64,000 bases of DNA from Saprospiraceae bacterium (GCA_022448955.1 JAKVCU010000057.1:21513-85512), one strand, 5' to 3'. Counted from the first letter of the stretch, positions 32,870 to 43,655 are shown. Notes: generated by a model not told the origin, from the letters alone. Made by a program: numbers and translations.

Positions 32870-34942
32870 TTATTGCTTAATAAATTTGTTGTTGAATACT
32901 TTTCCTGTTTCATCTTTAGTGATCAATATGTACATGCCTTTAGCTAGCTGACTTACGTCTAAACTAGTTTGGGTGCCTAAGTAGCCATCCATCACTCTAG
33001 TTCCATTAGCATTGATAATTTGGTATTCACCAAAGCTAATCGTATTCGTCTTGATGTTGATGAAATCAACGGTTGGATTTGGGTAAAGACTCCATTCAAC
33101 TTTCTGAACTTTCATCTCGTCTTCAGCCCAATCAGATTCAAAGCCATCATTGGCTTCTATATCTGTTTGAATAGCCATAATTCCTTCTGTTGACTGCAAA
33201 GCACTGTTAGCAGGAATACCGGTCACTACAACTGCATCAATATATACCTGATCAGCATTAGAACTTGCATCACATTGGATACGGAATTTAACATCATCCG
33301 TCAAGCTAATGCCATAATTAGAAAGGTCTATAGAAACAGAATAAAAGGCGTTGTTATTAAAGTCTGTGCCACTGGCAAAGGTCTCTAAAGTCGTCCAAGA
33401 AGAACCCCCATTACTAGAGTAGCGAATGAAGAAATCCTCATTGGTTTCCATACTATAAGCATAAAAATCAAAGTCTAAAGTCGCATTTTGATAAGAGGAT
33501 AAATCCAATGCTGGCGAAGTCATAGACGAAGCAGTACTAGAGTTATCTCTTAAGCGGATAGAGTAACTGCCTTCAGCTGAGCGCGAGCCACTGTAACGCG
33601 CGCAGTCACCGCCGCCATCCGTCCAGTTGTCCCAGCCTGTTTCGAAGTAACTAGCCAGTACCTCTACTGGATCATTGTTACCACCTGAGCCACTGCCCAT
33701 GTCTGTCCATTCAATATTATCGATAGTCACTTGACCAGAGGAAGTATTCTTTTGTACAAATCGAAGCGTAAAGTCCCCATTGATATTCACATTGATATCA
33801 CCTGATGAAGTCACTACATTTTGAGCGCCACCATTTACAGTAGCTACCAAAGTATTATTGACGTAAACATCCAGATTGACTGGTGTGCTGAATGCCTGCA
33901 TATAATCAAACTTCAAAGTAGCAATACCACCAGATATAGTTCCTGATTCTACTTCTGCAACTGGAGATCTGTTTTTACCTAGAGTAGGTGCTGAACCTGT
34001 GATCGCAATATCACCTCTTGAACTAGCATACGTCCACGTAGATCCATCCTGACCAGTGAAAGTACCTGATTGATAAGAACCTCCTCCTGAAAAATTATCA
34101 AAGTTTTCAATCGTAGCTACACCTCCACTACCTGAACCTGATCCAGCTCCAGAACAGTCACCACCCCAGATATCACAAACCCAAGAAGGATTATCAATGA
34201 ATGGATTGCGGTTACCTTGGTAAGTAAAGACTACTTCATTACGGTTCATTTCGAAAGCATCAACAGGGTCGCTATTGTGCCATTGTAAAAGTGTAGAAAG
34301 CACCGCATGAATAGGGTCTTGCGTGTTGCTTGGAGGCAAATAATCTACTAATTCTAAGTCTGGTTCGCCACTTCCACCTTCGTAACGTACTGCCATGTAA
34401 AATAACATCCTTGCTACATCCCCTTTTACTTCGGGTCTTGGCTCCCAGATCCATTGCGTGTTACTGGTGTAACATCCTGTAGGACCATCGCCATCGATGT
34501 ATTCAAAATCGGCTTCATCAAACCATCTGTTATTTCTGGCAGAGTTTACAGAAACATCAGAAGGACGGAGGTGGTGCGCATCTGTTCCAGCTCCTAAAGA
34601 GGTACCAAAGTTACCTCTAGATTTTGCCCAGACATGCTCTCTAGTCCAGCCAGCTGCACTATTGTATTCTTGAGCAGCATTGACCGACCAGCCAGTATAA
34701 AATAAAATAACATTGTTAGCATTATTGGGGTCTCGATCCGTTTCCTTCAAAATATCCCATACATCTGTACCAGAAGAAGTGTAAGGATATTCAATGTGAT
34801 CATCAATAATGTTGTGAAGCGCGTTCTTTAATGGTGATCCAGCCAAACCATTGGCGGTATCATAATAACCATTAGGCGCTTGTGCAATTAGGGGGATCGC
34901 CCCTATTACAAAAAGCAAACAAGTGGAAAGTCTTTTAAACAT
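32870..34942 (-). CDS. Secreted endonuclease I (EndA/NucM family) with T9SS sorting domain
   Basis: 690 residues. Signal peptide (1-21). Nuclease domain about 25-270 with REHVWAKS (101-108), DAHHLRP (121-127) and NSARNNRWFD, the metal and catalytic residues of the family. A low-complexity GSGSGSGG linker separates it from two beta-sandwich domains (about 290-420, and about 440-590 MAM/jelly-roll-like). The C-terminal T9SS type A sorting domain is at about 615-690 (YPNPTVDFINIK, KGMYILITKDETG). It should degrade extracellular DNA for phosphate or nutrient gain. Single gene. Confidence 0.92.
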   Translation of the reverse strand: MFKRLSTCLLFVIGAIPLIAQAPNGYYDTANGLAGSPLKNALHNIIDDHIEYPYTSSGTDVWDILKETDRDPNNANNVILFYTGWSVNAAQEYNSAAGWTREHVWAKSRGNFGTSLGAGTDAHHLRPSDVSVNSARNNRWFDEADFEYIDGDGPTGCYTSNTQWIWEPRPEVKGDVARMLFYMAVRYEGGSGEPDLELVDYLPPSNTQDPIHAVLSTLLQWHNSDPVDAFEMNRNEVVFTYQGNRNPFIDNPSWVCDIWGGDCSGAGSGSGSGGVATIENFDNFSGGGSYQSGTFTGQDGSTWTYASSRGDIAITGSAPTLGKNRSPVAEVESGTISGGIATLKFDYMQAFSTPVNLDVYVNNTLVATVNGGAQNVVTSSGDINVNINGDFTLRFVQKNTSSGQVTIDNIEWTDMGSGSGGNNDPVEVLASYFETGWDNWTDGGGDCARYSGSRSAEGSYSIRLRDNSSTASSMTSPALDLSSYQNATLDFDFYAYSMETNEDFFIRYSSNGGSSWTTLETFASGTDFNNNAFYSVSIDLSNYGISLTDDVKFRIQCDASSNADQVYIDAVVVTGIPANSALQSTEGIMAIQTDIEANDGFESDWAEDEMKVQKVEWSLYPNPTVDFINIKTNTISFGEYQIINANGTRVMDGYLGTQTSLDVSQLAKGMYILITKDETGKVFNNKFIKQ

Positions 34943-35337
34943 ACTAAATCGTTTAATTGGAGAATAAGTAAGGCGAAACTAGGTACACTGTAATTTGAGT
35001 TTATTGAAATTTTAAACCAGCTGATTTTTGCTCAGCTTAAGGCGCGGCGGAGTCTAATAACCATAGCTATTCAGGCGAGTACGCAACGCAGAACTGAGTA
35101 AAAAGACGTCTTCAAAATATCAAGTAATTTAGATTACAGTATACTAAGCGTGTTTTGTGAATATTTTAATGCAATATATTTAATATTTACGATATTAAAT
35201 AGCTGAAAATTAATTAGTTGTAGGAAGTGTGACTCGTCGTAGTCTATATTATTTTGAAGCAGAGCGCCTAAATTAGTGAAGTATTCCGTAGGGAAAGCTC
35301 AAAGAATGGTTTGTCGGTAATCAATTGTTGTGAATAG
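34943..35337. other. Intergenic stretch with a possible repeat
   Basis: No gene is supported. At 35038-35112 a GC-richer block (AAGGCGCGGCGG, CGAGTACGCAACGCAG, ACTGAGTAAAAAGA) stands out from AT-rich surroundings and, on the minus strand, shares TTTTTACTCA and GCGGCGC-type words with the region before repeat B copy 2. It may be a third member of a dispersed repeat group, but the match is short. Confidence 0.3.
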
Positions 35338-35369
35338 AGTGGTGCATAAAATAAATGATATGCACCACT
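35338..35369 (-). terminator. Hairpin after the M64 peptidase gene
   Basis: AGTGGTGCATA (35338-35348) pairs perfectly with TATGCACCACT (35359-35369), 12 bases beyond the stop. No clear U-tract follows on either strand, so termination is probable but not certain. Confidence 0.5.
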
Positions 35370-35381
35370 ACTCACCTTAAA

Positions 35382-38300
35382 TTATTGTTTCACTAACTTT
35401 GAACTCAATATATTTTGATTTTCTTTGTCGACAATACGTAGGATGTAAGTACCACTTGCCAAATTACTCAATCGTAGTATACAACGGTCTGAATGGAATG
35501 TTGTATTAGCAATAAGTTGTCCACTTAAGTTTAAAATTTGAATATTTCCGGATGGTGGCAAGTTTTCAACAGTCACGATATGTTCCGTTGGATTAGGGAA
35601 AAATGAAATCTCCGAATTTGGAAGGATGGTTTGATTTTGAACAGCTGCTTCCCAAAAAATAGGTACTTTAGGACTTTCTAAATCGGCTACACTCATCCAT
35701 TTTTTTCTCAAAAACTCGGATACCCCAAGCATTTCTTCATCACTCAATGCGTAATCCCACAATAATAACTCGCCTAATTTACCTTCCCAACGTGTATCTG
35801 TACCACGAATATTGGCAGTGGATACAGCTGTCATTCTAGTTCCTAATACACAAAATGCTAAAGGGTTAGCGGTAGATAAGGGATCCACTATTTGACCATT
35901 AAGGAAGGTGGTTCCTTCAAGTGTCGTATTAGGTGTATTATTACTAAATAATTGACTCTCGTCTTCATGGCGAGGAATATTTGCCGAAAGGCCAAAGAAA
36001 GGAGCCGTCTCAGGAAAAGAAATGGGGTTTTCTTCATAAGCCATCATAATGGTTTGATAATTATTTTCTGCTTGTTCTAGGCTTTGTAGCCAAATGGTGG
36101 CAAAATCAGCAATTCCTAATCCATTCTGATGATTAGAACGATAGGCAAACCAAGAGCCATCAGACCATCGATTGCCATTGGTGAAGTCCCAATCATAGGT
36201 AGAGGCTGTAGGAGGGGCTGGATCATCAATCATGCCATCTCCATTCAAATCGGATGCATCCATCCTAATAATTAGACCTGGAAGATCATTCGGATTGATA
36301 GGCGAGGGCAAAGGGGCTGTATTTTTTGCGGCAGCAAAATAAATACCTGTACCTTGAGTAGGTGTAAAACTATTGCCAGTGGCCAATAAGTTGCTACAAT
36401 CTTCCGTCTTATACCAACGGTATTCCATATCTGGTTTTGGATCAATAATGACTAGTTCGTTGTCCATATTTGTTTCTACTATGGGCGCATGATCTAAAAT
36501 AACCGCAAAACCTTTCCTGTTGCTACTCATACTATTGGAGTTATTATCAACCGCTGCAATGTAATAATTGCCAGTGGATGGAGGTGTGAAGTTGTTGCCT
36601 ATTGCTAGTATATCTGTGCCCTCTTCGTCCGAAAGCCAATAATAAGTGTAGTTGGAATTAGGTGCTTGTATTTTTACACGGCAATCTCCATCTTGAGTGA
36701 CCTTCAATCCTGTTGCAATGAAGGGATCGCTATACGAAAGATATACTGTATCATGCTGAGCTGTTTGGTTTGCATCTTTTACCGTATAGACATATGCTCC
36801 GGCAGCTAGTTCAAACCTTCTCGATAAGTCTTTCGCCTGCTCATTTATAGTAAACTTATCGTTGGACTGCGTACCAATAAACTCAAGTTGCTGCAATTGA
36901 GTAGCAATATCTCCATTATTTGCTTGTACAAATAGTCGATAGTATTGGTAAGCAGTTGTATTTTCAAATAGAAAGCCCCTTTTTTGGAAACGTTGGGGAA
37001 AATCTTCATTTGTTCTCTGGTCTAGATCAATCCAATTATTACCATCATTGGAGCCTTGGAATACCCAATCTTTAGGATCCCGGGCAGGTACATCATCAGC
37101 ACTTGTGATGGTATAATAATTTATTACAGCACCTTCTGGGAGCACATATCCAATCCATGCAGCTGTTGAAACGGCATGCAGCCATTTTTCATCCAAGTCA
37201 TCATCAAAAGCATATTGTGGTAAGTGACCCCAAGTGGTTCCACTAGCAATAATGTTATTGGTATTGGCATCGGTGACGTCATTATTCAATTTGTCTTCCC
37301 AAGTAATGGAATAAGGGGGTATACCTCCAGTGATATCCAAATAGATGGAACCCGTATTTTTACCTACTTCGGAAGGAAAGCTCAGATGCTCAACGATTAG
37401 TGGATTTTCAAAAGTGCTCAACTCCACACTTTCAGAGCGAGTACATCCATCAGCAGTCGTTACGCTTACACTATAAATGCCATCAGAAAGAAATGAAATT
37501 GCTGAACTATTCTGGCCAGTTGACCACACAAAAGAAAGTTGACTTTGGTCGTAATTTTCCGTAGCTACTGATAAATTCCAACTATCTCCCGTCCATTCTG
37601 AACACAATTGCAAATCCAAGAAAGGATTTTCTTCAATAAGGATACTTTTTTCAATACTACATCCACTCGCATCTACAATAGTGAAGAAGTGTTCGCCTTT
37701 CGGCAAATTCATCACAGGCTGCTCAACGATCTGATCTTTGTAGATAATATTATACGGCGCTATACCACCTTGAATATCAAAAGTAACTAGGCCATTATCA
37801 GCTCCGCTGCAATCTAGTACGTTACTCATTAATTCGGCGGTAAGGTCATAGGTTCCAATATCACTCTGTTCAATTGTCCACTTAAATTCACGGTAAGGCT
37901 TAGGATATATTTCATCAAATTTGGGATCGTATTTTACCAAAGTATTAGTATCTGTTACAGCAAATATCAGTTCGTAGCGATCACAGGCACCAAAGGTGAT
38001 ATCAACCTCTTCTACTCCTTCTGCAATTAATCTTCCATTTAAGAACCACTCATACTTTTGTGTATTAGGCACTGGTTTGAGTACATCTGATGAAAAAGTG
38101 ATTGTTTCATTCCCCGAAACTGTAAGATTTGGTTGAGCAGGTATTGGGTTTTCAATAACGTTTACGTACTGATATAAAAAGCAAATGACTCTTTGTCGAC
38201 AAGGTCCACATAATTCCAGGCCATAACCTTCACCAAAGCCTCCAGCTCCCATGTAACAGCCTCTTGCAGTAGGTCGGTGACAACCAAAAAAGTTGGTCAG

Positions 38301-39416
38301 TGCACCTTCAAATGCACCGTATTTATCCAAGTATTCTTCGGTATAAGGCGTAGGTATTGGTGTGCTAGGCTCTATCCACCTTCTCCAAGGAATTTCATCT
38401 AGGGTGAGAAATCCTGTAGTATTGGGGGTCTCCCAGCATTGGCCATTCGACCATTCGCCACTAGCAGAATACTCATCCAATAAACCAGGCATGGTATGTC
38501 CAAATTCATGCAAGAAGGTTTCCCAACCCATACCATACATTTTTCCATCACCTACGCGCTGCTCGCGGATCAATCCTGCACCGCCCCCACCACCAGATTT
38601 TGTGGTAGAGAACCAAGTGGCCCATCCTGTTTCATCATTGGCCCATGGAAGGAATATTTCGTTGCGCATATTTTGAATAATCGGAAAGCTCCACCACTCT
38701 TGATCAGAAGGTGCATCTGGCCAAAAAACAGAATAGAGATTAAAGAAATCTTTATACTGAGCATAAGGAATTTGTGCTTGATCATGACCTAGTGTGAAGG
38801 CCAATAGCAGATCATTTTCAAAGGCTTCTGAAAATTCTTCCGCACTGGAAAATTCATAATCGGGATTAACATCTCCTCTATTTTGAATCACCCAATTGAT
38901 TCGATTATCCTTTGGACCAGAATAACAGATGGTATCAAAAACTTGAACTGCGATCACATCAGAAAGTGTCATACAACTTCCATCATCTACTGTAGCGGAA
39001 GGATCGTAATTTAGTGCATTGGGATCTAGGCAACCTAGAATAGTAGGTGTACAATCCGATTCATTAATTCCAAAATAGAAAATACCCGAAGAACCATCAG
39101 CTAAGCTATACTGAAGGGTCTCGGAAAGAAAACTAATATTTACTTCACCACCGTTCCATCCATCGCCATAGGAGTCTGCCGCTTCCAATGTATAGCAACC
39201 ATCAGATAGGCAAATGACCGTTTCATAGCTGTTGTCACTTATTCCATTTTCAAAAACAGCGAGCTGCTCTCCAGCTTCATTGATAAGTATCCAACTGAGC
39301 TCTTCCCCCCAATCGGACGTCTGTGTGGTGATGGTAACTTCCACTTGATCACAATTCTGAGCTACTAAAAAATAGGGTAGCAGCAATAGACCTAGACAAA
39401 AGCAAGCATTTTTCAT
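35382..39416 (-). CDS. Secreted M64-type metallopeptidase, multidomain, T9SS cargo
   Basis: 1344 residues. Signal peptide (1-20), a beta-sandwich (about 22-120), a GCLDPNALNYDPSATVDDGS calcium-binding-like element (128-147), then the peptidase domain (about 150-425) with HEFGHTMPGLLDEY (303-316), the zinc motif of IgA-peptidase M64. PKD/Ig-like segments follow (about 430-700), then an F5/8-type C (discoidin) domain (about 715-850), further sandwiches, a LamG-like region (about 1055-1230) and a C-terminal T9SS sorting domain (about 1270-1344, FFPNPTEHIVTVENLP, SGTYILRI). It probably digests extracellular or surface protein while bound to glycans. Substrate unknown. Confidence 0.88.
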   Translation of the reverse strand: MKNACFCLGLLLLPYFLVAQNCDQVEVTITTQTSDWGEELSWILINEAGEQLAVFENGISDNSYETVICLSDGCYTLEAADSYGDGWNGGEVNISFLSETLQYSLADGSSGIFYFGINESDCTPTILGCLDPNALNYDPSATVDDGSCMTLSDVIAVQVFDTICYSGPKDNRINWVIQNRGDVNPDYEFSSAEEFSEAFENDLLLAFTLGHDQAQIPYAQYKDFFNLYSVFWPDAPSDQEWWSFPIIQNMRNEIFLPWANDETGWATWFSTTKSGGGGGAGLIREQRVGDGKMYGMGWETFLHEFGHTMPGLLDEYSASGEWSNGQCWETPNTTGFLTLDEIPWRRWIEPSTPIPTPYTEEYLDKYGAFEGALTNFFGCHRPTARGCYMGAGGFGEGYGLELCGPCRQRVICFLYQYVNVIENPIPAQPNLTVSGNETITFSSDVLKPVPNTQKYEWFLNGRLIAEGVEEVDITFGACDRYELIFAVTDTNTLVKYDPKFDEIYPKPYREFKWTIEQSDIGTYDLTAELMSNVLDCSGADNGLVTFDIQGGIAPYNIIYKDQIVEQPVMNLPKGEHFFTIVDASGCSIEKSILIEENPFLDLQLCSEWTGDSWNLSVATENYDQSQLSFVWSTGQNSSAISFLSDGIYSVSVTTADGCTRSESVELSTFENPLIVEHLSFPSEVGKNTGSIYLDITGGIPPYSITWEDKLNNDVTDANTNNIIASGTTWGHLPQYAFDDDLDEKWLHAVSTAAWIGYVLPEGAVINYYTITSADDVPARDPKDWVFQGSNDGNNWIDLDQRTNEDFPQRFQKRGFLFENTTAYQYYRLFVQANNGDIATQLQQLEFIGTQSNDKFTINEQAKDLSRRFELAAGAYVYTVKDANQTAQHDTVYLSYSDPFIATGLKVTQDGDCRVKIQAPNSNYTYYWLSDEEGTDILAIGNNFTPPSTGNYYIAAVDNNSNSMSSNRKGFAVILDHAPIVETNMDNELVIIDPKPDMEYRWYKTEDCSNLLATGNSFTPTQGTGIYFAAAKNTAPLPSPINPNDLPGLIIRMDASDLNGDGMIDDPAPPTASTYDWDFTNGNRWSDGSWFAYRSNHQNGLGIADFATIWLQSLEQAENNYQTIMMAYEENPISFPETAPFFGLSANIPRHEDESQLFSNNTPNTTLEGTTFLNGQIVDPLSTANPLAFCVLGTRMTAVSTANIRGTDTRWEGKLGELLLWDYALSDEEMLGVSEFLRKKWMSVADLESPKVPIFWEAAVQNQTILPNSEISFFPNPTEHIVTVENLPPSGNIQILNLSGQLIANTTFHSDRCILRLSNLASGTYILRIVDKENQNILSSKLVKQ

Positions 39417-39637
39417 GATATAAGTTTGGTTTTTACAAATCTATCAATTATACCTAAAAAAATTTCGCTCAACCAACCCGAGCTTTGTATGGCAGCCTGC
39501 TTATTTCTAATAAATATCTTCACTTTTAAGCTGAATTTTATGGAGAAGTAGATGAAAAGTAGGGTGAAAAAGGAGAAGATTGTTATATTTTAGCAGTATA
39601 CAAGCATTCATTCATACCGTTAAAGTAGAGGGTAATT

Positions 39638-40141
39638 ATGACGGACGATTTATGTAGAGAAGAAAACTTTAAGGCTGTATTCATGGAACAGTCGGAGGGG
39701 CTTCGCAACTTTATGTTCTACAAAACGAAAAGTTACCAACAGGCAGAAGATATTGTCCAGGAAGCTTTCAGTAGGATGTGGGAAAACTGTGCTAAGGTGG
39801 TGGCTAATAAAGCGAAGTCTTACCTATTTACAATCGCCAATAATTTGTTCCTCAATCAAGTCAAACACCAAAAGGTTGTGCTCAAATTTGAACAAAGAGG
39901 ACATACGCAGCGTACAGATGAAGACCCTGCTTTTTTATTATTAGAGCAAGAGTTTAAAGAGCGATTGGAAAAAGCGATAAGTGATTTGCCGGAAGGCCAG
40001 AGAGTTGTATTTTTAATGAATCGTATAGACCAAATGAAGTATAGAGAAATTGCAGATACACTTCAAATTAGTGTGAAAGCAGTTGAAAAACGGATGCATA
40101 AGGCTTTATCAGCTTTACGCAAAATTTCAAAAAAAGTGTAA
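39638..40141 (+). CDS. FecI-like ECF sigma factor
   Basis: 167 residues. Region 2: QQAEDIVQEAFSRMWE (about 35-50). Region 4: YREIADTLQISVKAVEKRMHKAL (about 133-155). It is followed after 33 bases by a FecR-type anti-sigma factor and an STN-domain TonB receptor, giving the full cell-surface signalling set. It should direct transcription of the receptor gene when ligand binds. Confidence 0.92.
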   Translation: MTDDLCREENFKAVFMEQSEGLRNFMFYKTKSYQQAEDIVQEAFSRMWENCAKVVANKAKSYLFTIANNLFLNQVKHQKVVLKFEQRGHTQRTDEDPAFLLLEQEFKERLEKAISDLPEGQRVVFLMNRIDQMKYREIADTLQISVKAVEKRMHKALSALRKISKKV

Positions 40142-40174
40142 GCCAGCCTGCACTGCTTGCAGAGATGAATTTTT

Positions 40175-41074
40175 ATGAAAATGGAAGATAAAGAAACTTT
40201 ATATGCCCGATGGTTAAGTGGAGCGCTGAATGATGAAGAGGCTAAAGTATTAGCAGAAAGTGGGGAGTTATCGGCACTTCAGGATGTCGTAGAGGCTGTC
40301 GACCAGTTTAAGCTGAAACCTTACAACAAGGAAGAGGCTTTCGCCAAATTGGAATTGAAGCCCAAAGCGAAGGTAAGAAGTTTGCCTGTTCGTACGATTC
40401 TAGCCATAGCGGCTTCGGTTGTGGCCTTGATCATTGCAGGACGGTCCTTCTGGGGGGATGGAATAGTAAATCTAAGTACACCTTATGGCAAAATATTAAC
40501 TTTTACATTGCCCGATGGCAGTACAGGACAACTCAATGCAGGCTCTTCTTTGAGTTATAATGAAAATACTTGGCAAGAGGAACGCATGATCGAATTGCAA
40601 GGAGAGGCATACTTTGATGTAAAAAGCGGTAGTATGTTCCGTGTGCTTTCGCAAAACGGTGAGGTCGAGGTCTTAGGAACCCAGTTTAATGTACGGGCAT
40701 GGAATAAACGACTTATAGTAGCCTGTTATGAAGGAAGCGTAAAAGTACAAGGAGGAAGTCAGCTAGATACATTGACACAAGGTATGATGGTGACGATTGC
40801 AAATGGACAATCAAAAAAAGAAAATATAGCTCAAAATCAGCCTAATTGGCAAAAAGGAATCATTGTATTTGATGCTGCCGAAGCTATAGAGGTGTTGGAT
40901 GAAGCGGAACGACTTTACGATATTCAATTTGAAGTAAAAGAACGACTTATAGGTACTTTTTCTGGTAATTTGCATCGCGATAGTTTGGAAAAATTCTTAG
41001 ATAAGCTCATCTTCAATGGTGAAAAATACAAAGCGGTAAAATTAGATCAGAAAAGATATAAAATTGAAAAATGA
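40175..41074 (+). CDS. FecR-type anti-sigma factor
   Basis: 299 residues. A short cytoplasmic N-terminal part binds the sigma factor (1-70); a membrane helix (about 70-90, ILAIAASVVALIIAG) is followed by the periplasmic FecR domain (about 95-200: LPDGSTGQLNAGSSLSYNEN, GEAYFDVKS, VLGTQFNVRAW) and a DUF4974-like C-terminal part. It receives the signal from the STN domain of the receptor. Its last 11 bases overlap the receptor gene. Confidence 0.92.
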   Translation: MKMEDKETLYARWLSGALNDEEAKVLAESGELSALQDVVEAVDQFKLKPYNKEEAFAKLELKPKAKVRSLPVRTILAIAASVVALIIAGRSFWGDGIVNLSTPYGKILTFTLPDGSTGQLNAGSSLSYNENTWQEERMIELQGEAYFDVKSGSMFRVLSQNGEVEVLGTQFNVRAWNKRLIVACYEGSVKVQGGSQLDTLTQGMMVTIANGQSKKENIAQNQPNWQKGIIVFDAAEAIEVLDEAERLYDIQFEVKERLIGTFSGNLHRDSLEKFLDKLIFNGEKYKAVKLDQKRYKIEK

Positions 41075-43655
41075 AGGCTTAATAATTTGTACTTTCTTAA
41101 TCCTTAGTAGCCAATTTCTTCTGGCCCAAACAACAACTTTAAACTTCAATCAAGCAAGTTTGGTTGAGGTGATTGAGCAAATCGAAAAGAACTCCAATTG
41201 GCTGTTCAATTTCAATCCTGAAATTGTGGCACCTTATGAATATACAGGAATATTAAATACGAAGGAAGGCGAGCAAATGATGTCTCAATTGCTCCAGGAT
41301 ACACCATTCACCTTTGAAATACTTGGCACAGATATCTTGATCTACAAAGAGAAAAAAACACTGCAACACGTTTGTGGCTATATTATTGACCAAAAAACTC
41401 AAGTTCCTTTATCCTATGTAAATGTATTTGCAGATGATCAGATAAACGGAACCACTACAGATGAGAATGGATATTTTGAATTGAATTTTGAAGCCATCAA
41501 TCGGCAAACTATTTTCTTCAAGTATATTGGATATCAAGAAAAGCAATTGACCATCAAAGCATTGCAGCAATCGGAAAGATGTCCTACGATCTCCTTAAGT
41601 ATTGATCTTCATTTATTTGATAGCGAAGTCATCGTGAGGGATTATATCCTAGATGGTATTACGGAAGGAGAAGATTACAGTAAAATTAGCCTAGATTATG
41701 CTCAATTGACCAAAATGCATTCGCCTATTGAGCACGATCTTTTGAAGACGGTACAGTTTCTTCCTGGTATAGTAAGCTTGGATGGAAGTGCGACTAACCT
41801 ACAAATTAGAGGGAGCACTGCTGATCAAAATCTCCTTCTTTGGGAAGATACACCAATGTATGGAGCAGGACATTTCTTTGGAATGATTTCAGCGATTAAT
41901 CCTTTTGTAGTTGATAAAGTGGAAGTCCATAAAGGGGTTTACCAACCATCTTATGATAATAGAGTAGGAGGCGTAATCGATATGTCACTTAGTGACTCCA
42001 TCGCTCATCAATGGAAAGCTGGGGTTGGAGCAACCCTAACTGAAGTTCATGCTTTTGCAGAGGTACCGATCTTAAAAAATAAATTATCCCTTATCCTTTC
42101 GGGAAGGCGTAGTTTTAATAGTTGGATAGAAACGGCCACTATTACTAACTATTCAGAAAGAGTTTTTCAAGGTACAAAAGTGGAAGAAAATGAGGTAGAA
42201 GAAGGCACAATTATCGATCAAATATTGTCCTTTCATGACTGGAATACAAAGCTGTTATTCCGACCAAATTCTAAGCTGTTGTTCACTTATAGTAGCCTAC
42301 GAACTCAAAATAGTTTTAGTTATTCTACTCTTTTTGAAGAGGACCAAACCTTGGATAATGATCAAGTCAATAATAAATCTACTATTGATCATATCGATAT
42401 GCAATTTCAGATTAGCCCTCATTTGCAGATCCTTGCCTCTTACTCTTTTTCTACTTACAAAAGTGGAAGTAGTTTTGCCTTGAGCTCAGAAGAAGATTCA
42501 ACACTCATTATTTCCAGTATTTTGCTTAATGATATTCGGGATCAAAAAGTTGGACTGGAGTTTTTATGGAATAATCAAAAAGATCTTCTAATGAATTTCG
42601 GCTATGATTATTCCAAAAAAAAGGTAAGTTACTTGATTAATGAGTTTGCTCAATACGAGTTTGATTATTTTATATTTGAGGAATTAGAAGGTCGGTTTAG
42701 TAACTTTTTTTATGCTCTAGACTGGACGAAAAAGAAATGGAGTCTAAATATTGGTGCAAGGTTAACACAGTTTCAGGAACTCAAGCGCTGGTATTTTTCT
42801 CCTCGGTTAAATTTGCAATATGCCATTAACGAGTCCTTGAAGTTAAAAGGAGCAGTGGGGCGAATGCATCAATTTATTGGCCAAATTGCACAAGTTGATA
42901 ATAACGAACTTAATCCGAATAACCCTTTGTGGGTATTGACCAATTTTGATGATGGTACACCGCTAACTACGACTAAATATGCGCTTGGCTTGTTGTTGCA
43001 AAAAGATGGCTGGTTATTGGATGTCGAATATTTTGACCATAATACTAAGGGAATCAATACGATTACTAATAAACTAGGAGGTATTGTGTCACAAATAGAG
43101 CGAGTATTTGGAAATACTATTGTTACTGGATTGGATATACTCCTTAAAAAAAGGTGGAAACGATATCACCTGTGGATGAACTATTCGTATAACAAAGCAG
43201 TATTTAAATTTCCAGAACTAGAAGTACCTTCCTTTCCTGCTAATAATGATTTTCGGCACAACTGGAGTATTGCGAATACTTTTAGTTTTCATCAATGGCA
43301 AATTACACTCAATTGGCAGTATCGCACAGGAACTCCTTTTTCTGAGCCGACAGCTATCGTACAGGATGAAGAAGATTTTTATCTAGAATTTGAAGATCTC
43401 AACAGGAGTAGGTATCCTTCCTTTAGCAGGTTTGATTTGGGGGTACAATATATCACTGAAATACCTAAAACTTCCATAAAAATAGCTTCCTCTTTCTCTA
43501 TTATTAATTTATTCGGTGAACAGACCCTTTTTCAAAGAGAATATTTTCTTGAAGAAGATGAGGATGCTGAAGATGATGCTCCTCCAGTACTTCATTATTT
43601 TGATAAATTTCTTCTTAGAAGAACCCCCCAATTGTTAGTAAGACTTTATTTCTAA
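41064..43655 (+). CDS. TonB-dependent receptor with STN signalling domain
   Basis: 863 residues. The start is TTG at 41064 inside the end of fecR; no other in-frame start precedes the signal peptide (IICTFLILSSQFLLAQ). Domains: STN/secretin-like (about 23-80), carboxypeptidase-regulatory-like (about 88-170), plug (about 195-320: LPGIVSLDGSATNLQIRGS, VEVHKGVYQPSYDNRVGGVI) and a 22-strand barrel to the end, closing with LLVRLYF. There is no SusD partner, so this is a FecA-type transducer rather than a polysaccharide SusC pair. Substrate unknown (siderophore, cofactor or peptide). Confidence 0.9.
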   Translation: MKNEGLIICTFLILSSQFLLAQTTTLNFNQASLVEVIEQIEKNSNWLFNFNPEIVAPYEYTGILNTKEGEQMMSQLLQDTPFTFEILGTDILIYKEKKTLQHVCGYIIDQKTQVPLSYVNVFADDQINGTTTDENGYFELNFEAINRQTIFFKYIGYQEKQLTIKALQQSERCPTISLSIDLHLFDSEVIVRDYILDGITEGEDYSKISLDYAQLTKMHSPIEHDLLKTVQFLPGIVSLDGSATNLQIRGSTADQNLLLWEDTPMYGAGHFFGMISAINPFVVDKVEVHKGVYQPSYDNRVGGVIDMSLSDSIAHQWKAGVGATLTEVHAFAEVPILKNKLSLILSGRRSFNSWIETATITNYSERVFQGTKVEENEVEEGTIIDQILSFHDWNTKLLFRPNSKLLFTYSSLRTQNSFSYSTLFEEDQTLDNDQVNNKSTIDHIDMQFQISPHLQILASYSFSTYKSGSSFALSSEEDSTLIISSILLNDIRDQKVGLEFLWNNQKDLLMNFGYDYSKKKVSYLINEFAQYEFDYFIFEELEGRFSNFFYALDWTKKKWSLNIGARLTQFQELKRWYFSPRLNLQYAINESLKLKGAVGRMHQFIGQIAQVDNNELNPNNPLWVLTNFDDGTPLTTTKYALGLLLQKDGWLLDVEYFDHNTKGINTITNKLGGIVSQIERVFGNTIVTGLDILLKKRWKRYHLWMNYSYNKAVFKFPELEVPSFPANNDFRHNWSIANTFSFHQWQITLNWQYRTGTPFSEPTAIVQDEEDFYLEFEDLNRSRYPSFSRFDLGVQYITEIPKTSIKIASSFSIINLFGEQTLFQREYFLEEDEDAEDDAPPVLHYFDKFLLRRTPQLLVRLYF

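Noticed and set aside
39638..43655. SusCD-type polysaccharide utilisation locus
   Set aside because: The receptor has an STN domain and FecI/FecR but there is no SusD gene or glycoside hydrolase nearby.
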